Source: Priapulus caudatus (Eukaryota; Priapulida; Priapulimorpha; Priapulimorphida; Priapulidae). Taken from it: a stretch of DNA of 30,076 nucleotides. Under the pieces are notes generated by a model, which was given only the letters and a program-made list of their open reading frames with translations, made no database searches and was not told the origin of the DNA. Each line of letters begins with the position of its first letter. The stretch's first letter is position 1. The position numbers were made by a program, and so were the translations under genes. Below are positions 19,390 to 28,828 of the stretch, piece by piece. The stretch covers positions 96,604 to 126,679 of the forward strand of contig NW_014577527.1 in the NCBI RefSeq assembly GCF_000485595.1, written 5' to 3'.

Positions 19390-21262
19390 TATACATACAT
19401 GTACACATATATACATACATTTATATATTTACGTCCATAGCGTTTCATTCTGTTCCCACACTGTATATATATGTGTATATATGTAATTTCGCTATTACTT
19501 GTCTCAGTTCAGTGTGATACGTCGGAGATGCCCGACTGTATGTAGGCACGATCGTAGGTTAGCTATGTTATTCTTCTGCGTTTGTGTTGTAAAAGTGTTC
19601 AGCTTGTATCGCTGGCTGCGGTGAAGCTTGAAGAGATGTCAGTAATGTTCTGCGATTTGGCAGCGTCGTGGCTGGACGGTAAATCAATGATCAACACAAC
19701 TCGATGGGGTGAAGGGTTTTCCACGCATAGTAATTTATTGTCGGCACAGTACTCAATCGTGGCGAGCGTCCGATAATGCGTTCCATAATATATATTTCTT
19801 CCGTCTGTTCCGTCCGTCAGCTCTGAGTCCGTCAGTCAGTCTTCAGGCCGTCTGTCTTTCTTCAACCTCGTCGGTATGGTGCTACCGCGAGAGAACGACA
19901 AACAACGAGCCAACTTCCTCTTCCGAGCAGTCGTATTTATACAACTGCCGGTACGTCATCTTATTTCCTGATGTGCAAGACCATTCAGTCTGCACGCTGC
20001 TTAGCTGTCACTAAGGTAGGTTAACCGTGTAAATATTGAAATCGACTGTACCAATTCACTCTACTCAATTAGTAGATTTTACATGCGCCACTTCCGTATT
20101 GTAAGAGCTTCCTGCTGATCTTTGCTGGTGCTTTCACAGAGCTTACAACGACTACCGTCAGTGATGGCATGTGTACACACGTATCGTAGGCAGGGGTGTC
20201 AACATACCGGCCGCCAGCGGCCGGATCGGCCCCCCGAGATGATTGATCAGGCCCCCGACATGTAGAGCCATAAATCTCTGAGTATGTCAAAAAAAAAAAA
20301 AGCTTACAACACTACCGTCAGTGATGTGATGGGTACAGGTATTCCCGTAAGCTTACAAACGACGACGTCCATGGTGTAGAGAGAACAGCAAAGATACTGC
20401 AGCAGCACAGGGTGATATTCACCAGGTAATGTACTTGGTATATCACCAGATATGTATTGGTATATTCGTATACAGGTAGGGCCTAGTACTTGGTATATAT
20501 CACCGGGATTATTTTATTTATATGATGTCGCTATAGTGTGAAGAAACGACAAAAGCATTAGTATGTGTGTAGTTTGTGTAATGTGCTTTTATAATTTCAA
20601 TTATGTGGTCGTGCTGAATGTGGACACCTATTACTATGATGTTAAACTCGAGTGTTATGCCTAAACAAATGCTTTGGCCTAATTGAAACGACTACAGTGA
20701 CTAACAAAGATGGTTGCTCAATTGGCATGATAAATAGGGGCTGCGAATGCATAAATGTGTTGGATGTCTGCGCGTTTTCATTAAACGCTCACTACGTAAT
20801 TCGACAATATTGCTGTGTAAACCCGGCGATCAGAAATCGTCTACGCCCATTTTCTGCCAAGTTTACGAGGCGATATAGGAGTTTTCATACACCTAATAGG
20901 GTCGTTGTTTATTACTGTTACAGCGGCGGGTTCATTTAAGCAGATGTCATATGAAAAACAAATTGTTGCATGTCGTTATTTAGTTATGGTGAACTGTTCG
21001 TTAATCGTCATGTTAAAATGTTGTATGTTTATATGTTTGCTGTGTTGGGAACTACACTTTGTGCCGATCAAGGCACGAAAATTAATTTGCGGTGGGGTAG
21101 TGTAACACCGCCAGTTAATATGTAAAGGCTGTATATGTGAGTAAGTAATACAGAATTACAGAAACACTAAAATGTAAGTGTAAGGAGCCAACAACCCCGG
21201 ATAACGGTCGGATGTTTGTTGGAGAACACCGGTGGAGCTCTTACAATACAGGAAGTGGCATG
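19390..21262 (+). repeat. Long palindrome, left arm
   Basis: This arm is the imperfect reverse complement of 21300-23200 all along its length. Matching points include TTTCATTCTGTTCCCACAC (19444) with GTGGGAACAGACATGAACG (23155), GTGAAGAAACGACAAAAGCA (20538) with TGCTTTTGTCGTTTCTTCAC (22012), and GGAGCCAACA (21182) with its complement near 21378. The arms differ by many small indels and substitutions. Frames such as 20652-20939 are not kept in the other arm, so no gene is called. Confidence 0.88.
20191..20298 (+). mobile_element. hAT-like miniature element inside the left arm
   Basis: Starts CAGGGGTGTCAACATACCGG followed by GGCCGCCAGCGGCCGGATC, the common hAT-type terminus with a GGCC-rich hairpin. 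It ends in an A-run near 20298. A short GCTTACAAC...ACTACCGTCAGTGATG motif flanks it on both sides (20141 and 20301). Confidence 0.5.
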
Positions 21263-21299
21263 TAAATCGACTTTACAATTCACGTTCTACTCACGGTGT
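21263..21299. other. Centre of the long palindrome
   Basis: The spacer between arms (around TTTACAATTCACGTTC) is itself an inverted piece of the motif that recurs at 20041-20070 and 22520-22550. The centre may have been remodelled by a small inversion. Confidence 0.5.
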
Positions 21300-23200
21300 A
21301 AATTTTAATGCGCACTTCCTCGTATTGTAAGAGCTTACCACCCCGTGTTTCAAACAAACATCGACACGTTATCGGGTGTTGGCTCCTTACCTACCATTTT
21401 ATTTTCTTAATTCTGTAATTACTACTCACATATAAAGGCCCTTACATATTAGACTGGCGGTGTTACACTACTCCCACGCAATTTACTTCGTGCTGAGGGC
21501 ACAAGTGTAGTCCAAAACACAGCCAAACATAAACCATACAACATTTAACGATGAACGATTAACGAAACAGTTCACCATAACTAAATAACGCACCAGAAAC
21601 AAATTTTTTTTTTGATATCGACATACTCGCTGACATGAACCGACCGCTGTAACAGTAATAAAAACACGATCCATTAGGGTGTATGAAACTCCTTATAGTC
21701 CTGTCGACTTTGCGAGGGGAAACTGGCGTAGACTGTATTCTGATACGCCGGGCTTACACGAGCATATCTTGTCGAAACGGTCAGTGATATAGAAAACGCG
21801 CAGACATCCAAAGCACTTTATCATTCGCGCCCTATTATCATGCAATTGCAGCACCCATCTTGTTGTCACTGTAGTTCGTTTTCAATTAGTAAACATTTGT
21901 TTAGCATAACACTCGAGTTTAAAATGCCATAGGTAATAGGTTGTCCACATTCCAGCACGACACATAATTGAAATTATTAAAAGCACATTACAAAACTACC
22001 ACACCATACTAATGCTTTTGTCGTTTCTTCACACTATAGGCGACATCATATAATCACAAGTAAATACCGTGATTAACCAAGTACATAGGCCCTACCTGGT
22101 AATACTGGAATATACCAAGTACATATCTGGTGATATACCAAGTACATACCTGGTGATATATCACCCTGCTTGCTGCTGCAGTATCTTTGCTGGTTGCTCT
22201 ATACACCATGGACGTAGTCGTTGTAAGCTCTACGGGATACCGTGTACACATGCACATCACTGACGGTAGTCGTTGTAAGCTTTTTTTTTTTTGACATACC
22301 AGAATTTATGCGTCTACATGGTCGCTCGGGCCTGATCAAACATTCGCGCCGGATCCGGCCGCGGGGCCGGTTATGTTTACACCCGCGGCTCTACGGGATA
22401 CCAGTGTACCATGCGCACATCACTGACGGTAGTCGTTGTAAGCTCTGGTGATATAGCACCCAGCAAAGATACAGCAGGAAGCTCTTACAATACAGGAAGT
22501 GCGCATGTAAAATCTACATGTGAGTAGAACGTGAATTGGTAAAGTCGATTTCAATATTACACGGTTAACCCTACACCTTGTGACAGGCTAAGCCCGTGCA
22601 GACTGAATGGTCTTGCATCATGCAAGGAATAAGATGACGTACACGGGCAGTTGTAGAATACGATGCCTGGGAAGAGGAAGGCGGTTGGTGTTGGTTGTGT
22701 AGTCTCTCGCTGTGTACGCACGCATACCGACGAGGTTGAAAGGACGAAGACAGACGACTGAAAGACTGACTGACGGACTCAGAGACTGAGGACGACAGAC
22801 GGCAAAAATTATATATGTATTGGGTAACAATTTTATCTGGACTCTCGGCACGATTGTACTGTGGCCGACAATAAATTACTATGGTGGAAACACTTCAGCA
22901 GCGAGTTGTGTTTGATATTGATGTACCATCCCCACGACGCATGCACAACGCAGACATTACTGACATCTCGCTCAAGCCTTCACGGCGCAAGCACGATGAC
23001 AAGGCTGAACAATTTAATAACACAACGCAAGAGAATAACATAGCTAACACTACCGATTCACGTGCTACATACAGTCGGGCGATGCTCCGACGTATGCACA
23101 CTGACCTGGAGACAAGTAATAGCGAAATTACCATATTACACAGTATATATACAGGTGGGAACAGACATGAACGCATATGGCCTGTATGGTAATTATAAAT
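21300..23200 (-). repeat. Long palindrome, right arm
   Basis: Imperfect reverse complement of the left arm. It holds three tandem copies of an ACCAAGTACATA..CTGGTGATAT unit (22076, 22115, 22137), partly kept in the left arm at 20410-20510. A 103-codon frame (22881-23192) has no recognisable domain and is broken in the other arm. Confidence 0.88.
22273..22384 (-). mobile_element. hAT-like miniature element inside the right arm
   Basis: This is the inverted counterpart of 20191-20298: a T-run, then GGATCCGGCCGCGGGGCCGG, and a decayed terminus near 22380. A repeated CTCTACGGGATACC...CACTGACGGTAGTCG unit flanks it (22230 and 22388). Its presence in both arms shows the insertion came before the arms were duplicated. 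Confidence 0.5.
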
Positions 23201-23254
23201 GTATGTATATTTGTGTACATGTATGTATAGATATGTATATATATATGTGGGTTG

Positions 23255-23582
23255 TGGTTAAAGTGACACTGTAGCCCACCTATGATGGACTTAATGACGA
23301 AACATTGCAATATATGTTAAGAAAATGTTAATGGAATTTCATGAAGTATAACGTTATAGATCATTTAACAGTAGAAAGAGAACGTATTAAAGCCTCTGCA
23401 GGCGTCATTTTTCACTAACCACCATTTTATAATTAGCTATTGAGGCTAATTGAAAACAGCAGTTGTTATAGGCCTTTGAAATGCGAGGGAGACAGGTGAT
23501 TTTCGTGGTAGATGGTACCCATATGTGCAGCAGGTCTCGAAGGTGAAAAGCCTCTAGTCGATACAACAATTAATTTACCTAA
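23255..23582 (-). repeat. Dispersed repeat B, copy 3 (inverted)
   Basis: Close reverse complement of 12295-12636, from GGTTAAAGTGACACTGTAG to CAATTAATTTACCTAA, where it meets the Harbinger terminus exactly as copy 1 does. Confidence 0.8.
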
Positions 23583-24369
23583 TGCCTCGGTCACACCTTT
23601 GCATATGTTGTGCCCGTATTGCTGCGCTAGGCGGGGTATATCAATACGCAGCCTTACCCAGCAATAAGCAGCGCGATTTTTAAGTTGGCAGTCACACTAT
23701 TGCTTATGGATGCTTCGTATGTAGCTCGTATGCGCTCGTATAGAGACTGCCTACGGTTGCTATCGGCTCGCTGTTGCTCGAAGCAGTACGATTCAATACG
23801 CAGTGTGCTCCCGCCACATTGCGTATGGAACTCGTTCTTTGCCGCTCGCTAGCGCTCGCATCAGCTGTATTGTTGCGTCTCACTCGTCGTATTCGCTGCT
23901 TTAGCCTCGACTGCCGCTTCGTACTGTTGGTCCACTCGCTCTGAAGCTACCAGCTCGCTCCGGCTGCGTCCGTATATAAAACTGGTCATTTTGCGACGGG
24001 GCATAAACCATCTAAAAGCTTTTGCGAAGTTACACATAAACAAAGAAAATTAATCGTTGAATCAATGGTCTTGCAACAGAGCTCTGCCCTGCAAAGCTTA
24101 AGCTTTTGATTCAGCTGGAAGAAGAAGGCGAATGATGATTGTGAGCAGGGAACTGCTCCTTTAGCTGGCATCGACGAAATGTCCCTCGAAGTTGTTGGGT
24201 GCGGTCTGGATCTGCCGGAGGAAAGCAGGGACATTTGACCAACTGATGAAGAGCTGGAAGACGAGACGCAAGAAGCATTCACGAACTTTTGAGGGTTACC
24301 CCGGCAATGTTCAAAGAGTTAGAGCAGAGACTACACGAAAGACTGGAGAAGCAGGACACTTTCTATATG
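23583..24369 (-). mobile_element. Truncated second Harbinger end, inverted
   Basis: Starts with the terminal repeat TGCCTCGGTCACACCTTTGC after TAA, and is the reverse complement of 11505-12294 with many small differences. It stops where the tandem repeat begins. With repeat B it forms an inverted duplication of about 1.1-1.2 kb relative to 11505-12698. Confidence 0.85.
24190..24363 (+). pseudogene. Second Harbinger transposase N-terminal fragment
   Basis: Plus-strand readings in shifting frames give VWICRRKAGTFDQLMKS and, further on, codons for the EAFTNF and AMFKELEQRLHERLEKQDTF segment. Several indels break it. It extends past the point where the copy at 11393-11668 was deleted, then is cut off by the tandem repeat. 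Confidence 0.65.
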
Positions 24370-25100
24370 ATTAGAATGAATGATGGTGGATTTCCTTTAA
24401 TATCCTGTTAACACTTGCCATCAGGCAGCCAGAACAGTGTCCCACAAAGACAATGCAACTAATCTATATACAGTAGACTATAATTTTAGTGTCAGGACAC
24501 GCCCAGCTGGTGAGTGAGTTTCTACCTATTTGGTACATCCGGCTACCACATCCCTTGATACATACAATATTATTAGAAATGACGATGGTGGATTTTCTTT
24601 AATATCCTGTTAACACTTGCATCAGCAGCTTTGTTGAATGGTATGCTTGCTCAGTATATGATAGTAATGTCTTGTGGCGACATGCAGAACAGTTCCACAA
24701 GGCAATGCAACTAATTACATACAAGTATAAGACTCTGTATAATTTTATGTAGGACACGGCCAGCCTTGTGAGTGGGCTTTCTCCCCATTTGACACATCGA
24801 CTACATCATCCTTCATACATACAAATTATTAGAATGAATGAATGGTGATTTCCTTTATATCCTGTTAAAATACTTGCATCAAAGCAGCCTTTGTTGATGT
24901 ATGCTTGCTCAGGATATTGATACACATGTCTTTGTGGACATCCAGAACGGTGTCCACAAGACAATCAATATCTTATATAAGTAGACTGTCTAATTTCAGG
25001 TCAGGACACGCACTGTGAGTGAGCTTTCTACCCTATTGCGCACAAATATGATTAGAATGAACGAGGTGAATGATCGATTATTCTTAGCTTGTTAACACTG
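24370..25100 (+). repeat. Tandem repeat, unit about 200-255 bases
   Basis: Units start with ATTAGAA(A)TGA at 24370, 24572, 24828 and 25051 (last one partial). Each holds GGTGGATTT.CTTTA, TATCCTGTTAACACTTGCATC, GAACAGTGTCCACAAG.CAATG and GTCAGGACACG.CC. Units 2 and 3 have an extra GTATGCTTGCTCA.GATAT block missing from unit 1. No coding frame is kept. Confidence 0.85.
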
Positions 25101-25244
25101 ACCAAGGAACAACATATCTTAGTAACTTAACGTATGGGTAACGAAGATGCAACAAATCACTTACACTCATATAACTATGAAGCAGGACGCTATAAGCTAA
25201 GCTTGATGACAAATAATAAATGTATGAGTAGTTTCCTCTCTTAC
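25101..25244. other. Short unassigned stretch
   Basis: AT-rich, between the tandem repeat and the candidate exon; possibly intron of the minus-strand gene. Confidence 0.3.
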
Positions 25245-25848
25245 CATTCTTTTGAGATCTGCATCCTTTTCTTCGTATGTCACAGGTCCTGACGGCTTCG
25301 CCTATGTCTGTTATTAATTTATTTGGGTATCAAAAATAGCAAATAATTGCCAATGGGCTTTACAATGATTACTTGCAAGTATAAGTTCTCAAAGAAATAA
25401 AAGTGTTAGCCTCCATGTATCCAGGCTTCAATTTCTGAACTGGGACACATTGCAACGATTTTACATATATGTTGAGTCTGAAGGATGTATAAATACTAGA
25501 TTGCCTATATTGCTTCCCACAAGCACTCTTCAGAGAATGTTGTGTCTAATTAAAACTCAAATCTTGATTGCCACAACTGCTTGTTCAGATTGAGTTTTTG
25601 CAATATAATATCTTTGTTGAATGATATCACTAGCATGCGATATACTGATGTATGGTCCTCACATATGACAGTTATCAAACAGCTAAGCCTATATAGCTCT
25701 TAACATACTGACTTTCCTTTCTTTGGAAACTGCAATTGAACTTCCAAAACGACTGACAAAGCGAAAAGATAAATTAAAAACTGGAAACCCAGCACTGCCG
25801 TAACTAGCTATCACACTTACTCGAGATGGATGCAGGAATTTGACTCAT
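25245..25848 (-). CDS. Candidate minus-strand gene, two small exons
   Basis: Exon a is 25821-25848: after the acceptor TTTATTTCTCAG it reads MSQIPASIS plus one base, then donor GTAAGT. Exon b is 25245-25307: after acceptor TAATAACAG it completes an Asn codon and reads IGEAVRTCDIRRKGCRSQKN plus one base, then donor GTAAGAG. Splice sites and phases agree. Another frame of exon b (GPVTYEEKDADLKRM, using the internal TAG as acceptor) is also open and looks as protein-like, so the frame is uncertain. I recognise no family. The remaining exons, if any, were not found in the repeat-filled DNA downstream on this strand. Confidence 0.35.
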
Positions 25849-25996
25849 CTGAGAAATAAACAAAGAGATCAAAGAACACTGGCGGTTCTGTAAGTTAGCA
25901 TGCTAATACAATGCCAAGGACGATTTGTGCTTACAATTAACGAAATAACATATAATTCTTTCAGAAGGAGAGTCTCGTTCCAGATTTTAATGTTCA

Positions 25997-26664
25997 ATGG
26001 ACAATCAGGCGATAGAAGATTCACATACTAATATATTTAAATCTACCTTTCCCCAGTACATCCCTGTCCCCTCATCCATAGTTGAATGTTTTTCTGTTCC
26101 CGAGGGAAGACGCACATTTTTACGAAAAGACACGAATGTGGACCCATGCACAGTATTACCGCATTGTTGCATTGGGAGATTCACTTCATCATTCACCATA
26201 CGTCCTGATCGGAATCCAATTGACGTGAGTCAGTTGGCATCCACACTGAAATGTTTCATACATTTGATTATTATAAGGTTGATTAGGTTGCATTTGATTT
26301 TCATTTCAAGCAGACTCCAGAAGAAAAACTTAGCTTAATTTTTTAATAGTAAGATACATAGTTTCACACTCATAATAAAGCTTGCCCCACATATAGTCAT
26401 ACACCTATATACATATTATAGATTATTACAAAAATTTGAACTATTGCATGGCCTTACTATTGCATCAGAGAATAGACACTTTACAGTGTGGGCTTTCCAT
26501 GATAAAATGCTTGATACTTTACATAGTAAACACAATGTCAGGTATGAATATATTTGACTACACACTGTCACTTTTATGTAAACGAAGGTATTCAGACAGA
26601 ATTCTGTTCAATAATCAAGAGCGATAAGAAGACCGAGAGCGTAACAACGGGCTTAAAATGCTGA
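25997..26664 (+). pseudogene. Four-exon gene of unknown family with in-frame stop
   Basis: Exon A 25997-26224 starts MDNQAIEDSHTNIFK and ends IRPDRNPID, donor GTGAGT, phase 0. Exon B 26314-26348 (35 bases, acceptor TTTCAAGCAG) reads TPEEKLSLIF then TAA. Exon C 26422-26541 (120 bases) reads LLQKFELLHGLTIASENRHF, then TVWAFHDKMLDTLHSKHNV, donor GTATGA. Exon D 26622-26664 completes a Ser codon and ends DKKTESVTTGLKC stop. All phases join (0, 2, 2), giving about 142 codons. The one fault is the stop in exon B, so either the gene is dead, exon B is misplaced, or the base is wrong. No signal peptide, membrane segment or known domain is seen. An in-frame stop before the ATG (25988) supports the start. 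Confidence 0.5.
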
Positions 26665-27113
26665 ACACCATGTCTGCAGGTATTAGTCGACATTATAAAC
26701 TTTTCCCGGTTTTATGTTTGACGATCTTGCCCAGTCGTATTATGATTAGCTGTCTTACCTGTTCATATAAACAAACCCTTGTCGCGACGATGCCCTACGC
26801 TGAGATAATCGCAGCGGTAAATCTTCGTATTTTCAAACGAAACCCGACTCGCAGATCAGTGTTTACGCGTTCATCACTCGAAGTGTTATAACTTAGAAAC
26901 CTCGCGTGTCCGTAATGACGTCGTGGCTTATGATTGCCATAGTGATGACCCCCACCGTGCCCACCTTCACGCCCACTCCACGCTGGATGTATAGTGAAAC
27001 TCTGGTAGTATTCTGAGTCACGCCCTATGGCGCTACACAGCGGCACGGAAGCCCAACACACTGGAAACACTTCGAGTGAACGGACGGCAGTAAACATGAT
27101 CTCGATCGGTGCG
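26665..27113. other. No supported gene
   Basis: A 112-codon minus frame (26795-27133) with a Gly/His-rich stretch is open across much of this, but it has no recognisable domain or splice context. A plus frame overlaps it. I leave both uncalled. Confidence 0.4.
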
Positions 27114-27410
27114 GTGAAAATACCAGATTTCACCGCTCATTATCTAGCGTAGGGACATCGGTAGGAAACATATCGTTTTTTTATATGAACAAGTAGACAG
27201 TATAATCAATAATACTGCAAAGATCGTCAAAAGTAAACGGCAGGAAAGTTTATTAATTCGCTAATACTGCAGCATGTTTCAGCATTTGACCCTTGGGATG
27301 CTGCCTTTATCTCGCTCTTAGATATATAATGTTAGTGTCTTTTCTACCAATAGCATTTTCCACTGATATTGGAAAAGTAGGAGGTAACTGCCACAACTTG
27401 CCTGGGGTAG
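27114..27410 (+). repeat. Direct repeat beside the SET gene copies, left copy
   Basis: Matches 29746-30076 in the same orientation: GTGAAAAT.CC.GA then TTTATTAATTCG, ATACTGCAG, ATATATGTTAGTGT and CCAATAGCATTTTC all recur in order, with many small indels. Confidence 0.8.
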
Positions 27411-27414
27411 TCCT

Positions 27415-28033
27415 TTCTAATTTCACCATCCTTCTCTGTTCTTATGAAAAAAAACAATAAAATGTTTCCATACATAAAACTACTTTAAATACTCTTAAAT
27501 ACCTTGTATTACTTTATAATAAATGCGATTTGTGGCCAATCATATACTGAAATGAGTGATTGCATTAAACTTTCTCTAAGTTATTACCTGAAATGAGATT
27601 CCCTTCTTGTAGTGCAACAGGACATCTCTTTCTCCCGGGTGACTGTTGAAACATTACCGGACCTTGAGAGAATAGCAATACTAAGATACTGTCAGCAGTT
27701 CATATTTAATTAATAGGTATTACCACACAAAGCATGCTTTGAATATTAGACTCAATAGAATCTTGAAATTTGTTCTTGAATGATTCAATTGTAGATTATG
27801 TAGTTGTCAAGGGTAAATTATTCTTTCTTAAACTTTGAATGTAATTGCAAAGTTCTTTGTTCAGATGTCATCTATGTACTTTTACCAAAGACAGAAAAAC
27901 AATGTGATTCTATATATACATATCATATGATATATTAGTCACCTTTGTACGAGTTATAATTTCTTCAAAGCATATACCGTACATTCCAGAATATGCCTCC
28001 GAAGCTACTCCTCTCGGTTTCTTCTTTCTGTCT
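27415..28033 (-). pseudogene. Decayed SET-domain gene copy, minus strand
   Basis: This is the inverted counterpart of the plus-strand SET gene. Exon 2 is 27943-28033 (91 bases against 100), exon 3 is 27588-27662 (75 against 75), and exon 4 begins at 27440. The splice-site positions are kept. Exon 2 has several indels and a stop. Exon 3 keeps its total length through compensating indels: it is out of the SET frame in the middle but returns to GNLIS at its end. The first exon is missing, because likeness to the plus copy stops near 28295. It is best read as a dying duplicate. Confidence 0.72.
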
Positions 28034-28069
28034 CTACTAAATTGCAAGGAATAAACACTTAGTTTTTAT

Positions 28070-28295
28070 TAACGCGAGATGCTCATGAGCAAAGAGACAT
28101 AAGAGGATGCATAGCAGACAGACATACACATCATGTAACATTAACCCTACATGAATAACTGTTAACAACATAAATGGCTACATATATGTATTGCTTAGCT
28201 AAAGCAAGAAATGATGCTTTTACTTCAATATTTAAAGTTATTTGAGTTTTAAGGTTATTACTGTTGCTAAAAACTGCCTAAAGAAAAAGTGGTTT
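28070..28295 (-). repeat. Inverted copy of the SET gene's first intron
   Basis: Reverse complement of 28860-29060, including GCTTTAGCTAAGC near 28195-28207 and TGTTAACA... near 28160. It extends the inverted arms to 27415-28295 and 28860-29745. Confidence 0.75.
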
Positions 28296-28341
28296 ATGGG
28301 CTACTATGTGTGCATAAGACTCACGTTGTGGGATACTGGAC

Positions 28342-28376
28342 GGTTTATGGGACACCGATATAATGTCCCATAAACC
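28342..28376. repeat. Perfect 13-base hairpin with 9-base loop
   Basis: GGTTTATGGGACA, a nine-base loop, then TGTCCCATAAACC. A partial copy (GTGGTTTATGGG) lies at 28290-28301. It sits in the spacer between the two SET gene copies. It has no T-run after it and is not a terminator; it may be the end or core of a small inverted-repeat element. Confidence 0.85.
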
Positions 28377-28596
28377 ACCCACGTTTAAATGCGTCAGGAT
28401 GTCTCAATTCGTGAGGAAAATTTTTTTCGGGTATCATTGATGGAAATGTCCCACTGTAAAATATTTGCGAGTGACCCGCAACGCAAAAAAAAAAAGTAAC
28501 AACAGATGGCGGCACGCATCATGAACGCTGTCTGCTAGCTGTTTATATAATATCCCGCAACGCGGTGATCGAAAGAGTGTATTATGCACGACAAAA

Positions 28597-28620
28597 ATGG
28601 CTGACAAGCGTGTTGTGGTG
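28597..28620 (+). CDS. Alternative first exon of the SET gene (duplicate)
   Basis: ATGGCTGAC start, reading MADKRVVV before a GTGAGT donor at 28621. It is the upstream copy of a tandem duplication of about 235 bases (28590-28826 with 28827-29043). Phase is 0, like the downstream copy, so it could splice to the same second exon. Confidence 0.45.
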
Positions 28621-28828
28621 GTGAGTGGTTTTTCTTTAGCAGTTTTTAGCAACAGTAATAACTTAAACTCAAATAATTTAAATATCTGAGGTAAAAACAT
28701 CAATTTCTTGCTTTAGCACATACATATAATGTACCATTTATGTTGTTAGCAGTTATTTCATGTAGGTTCATGTTACATTATGTCTAACAGTAACAGTCTA
28801 TGTCTGTCTGCTCATGCATCTCTCAAAA

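Noticed and set aside
20652-20939. 95-codon plus ORF in the palindrome's left arm
   Set aside because: Not kept open in the right arm; Cys-rich look is probably chance.
22881-23192. 103-codon plus ORF in the palindrome's right arm
   Set aside because: The matching part of the left arm has several indels that break the frame, and no domain is seen.
26658-26891. 77-codon plus ORF and a second reading of exon D (GLKMLNTMSAG)
   Set aside because: Its frame does not join exon C in phase, while the SDKKTESVTTGLKC reading does.
26795-27133. 112-codon minus ORF with Gly/His-rich segment
   Set aside because: No recognisable family and it crosses into the direct repeat; could be an exon but nothing supports it.
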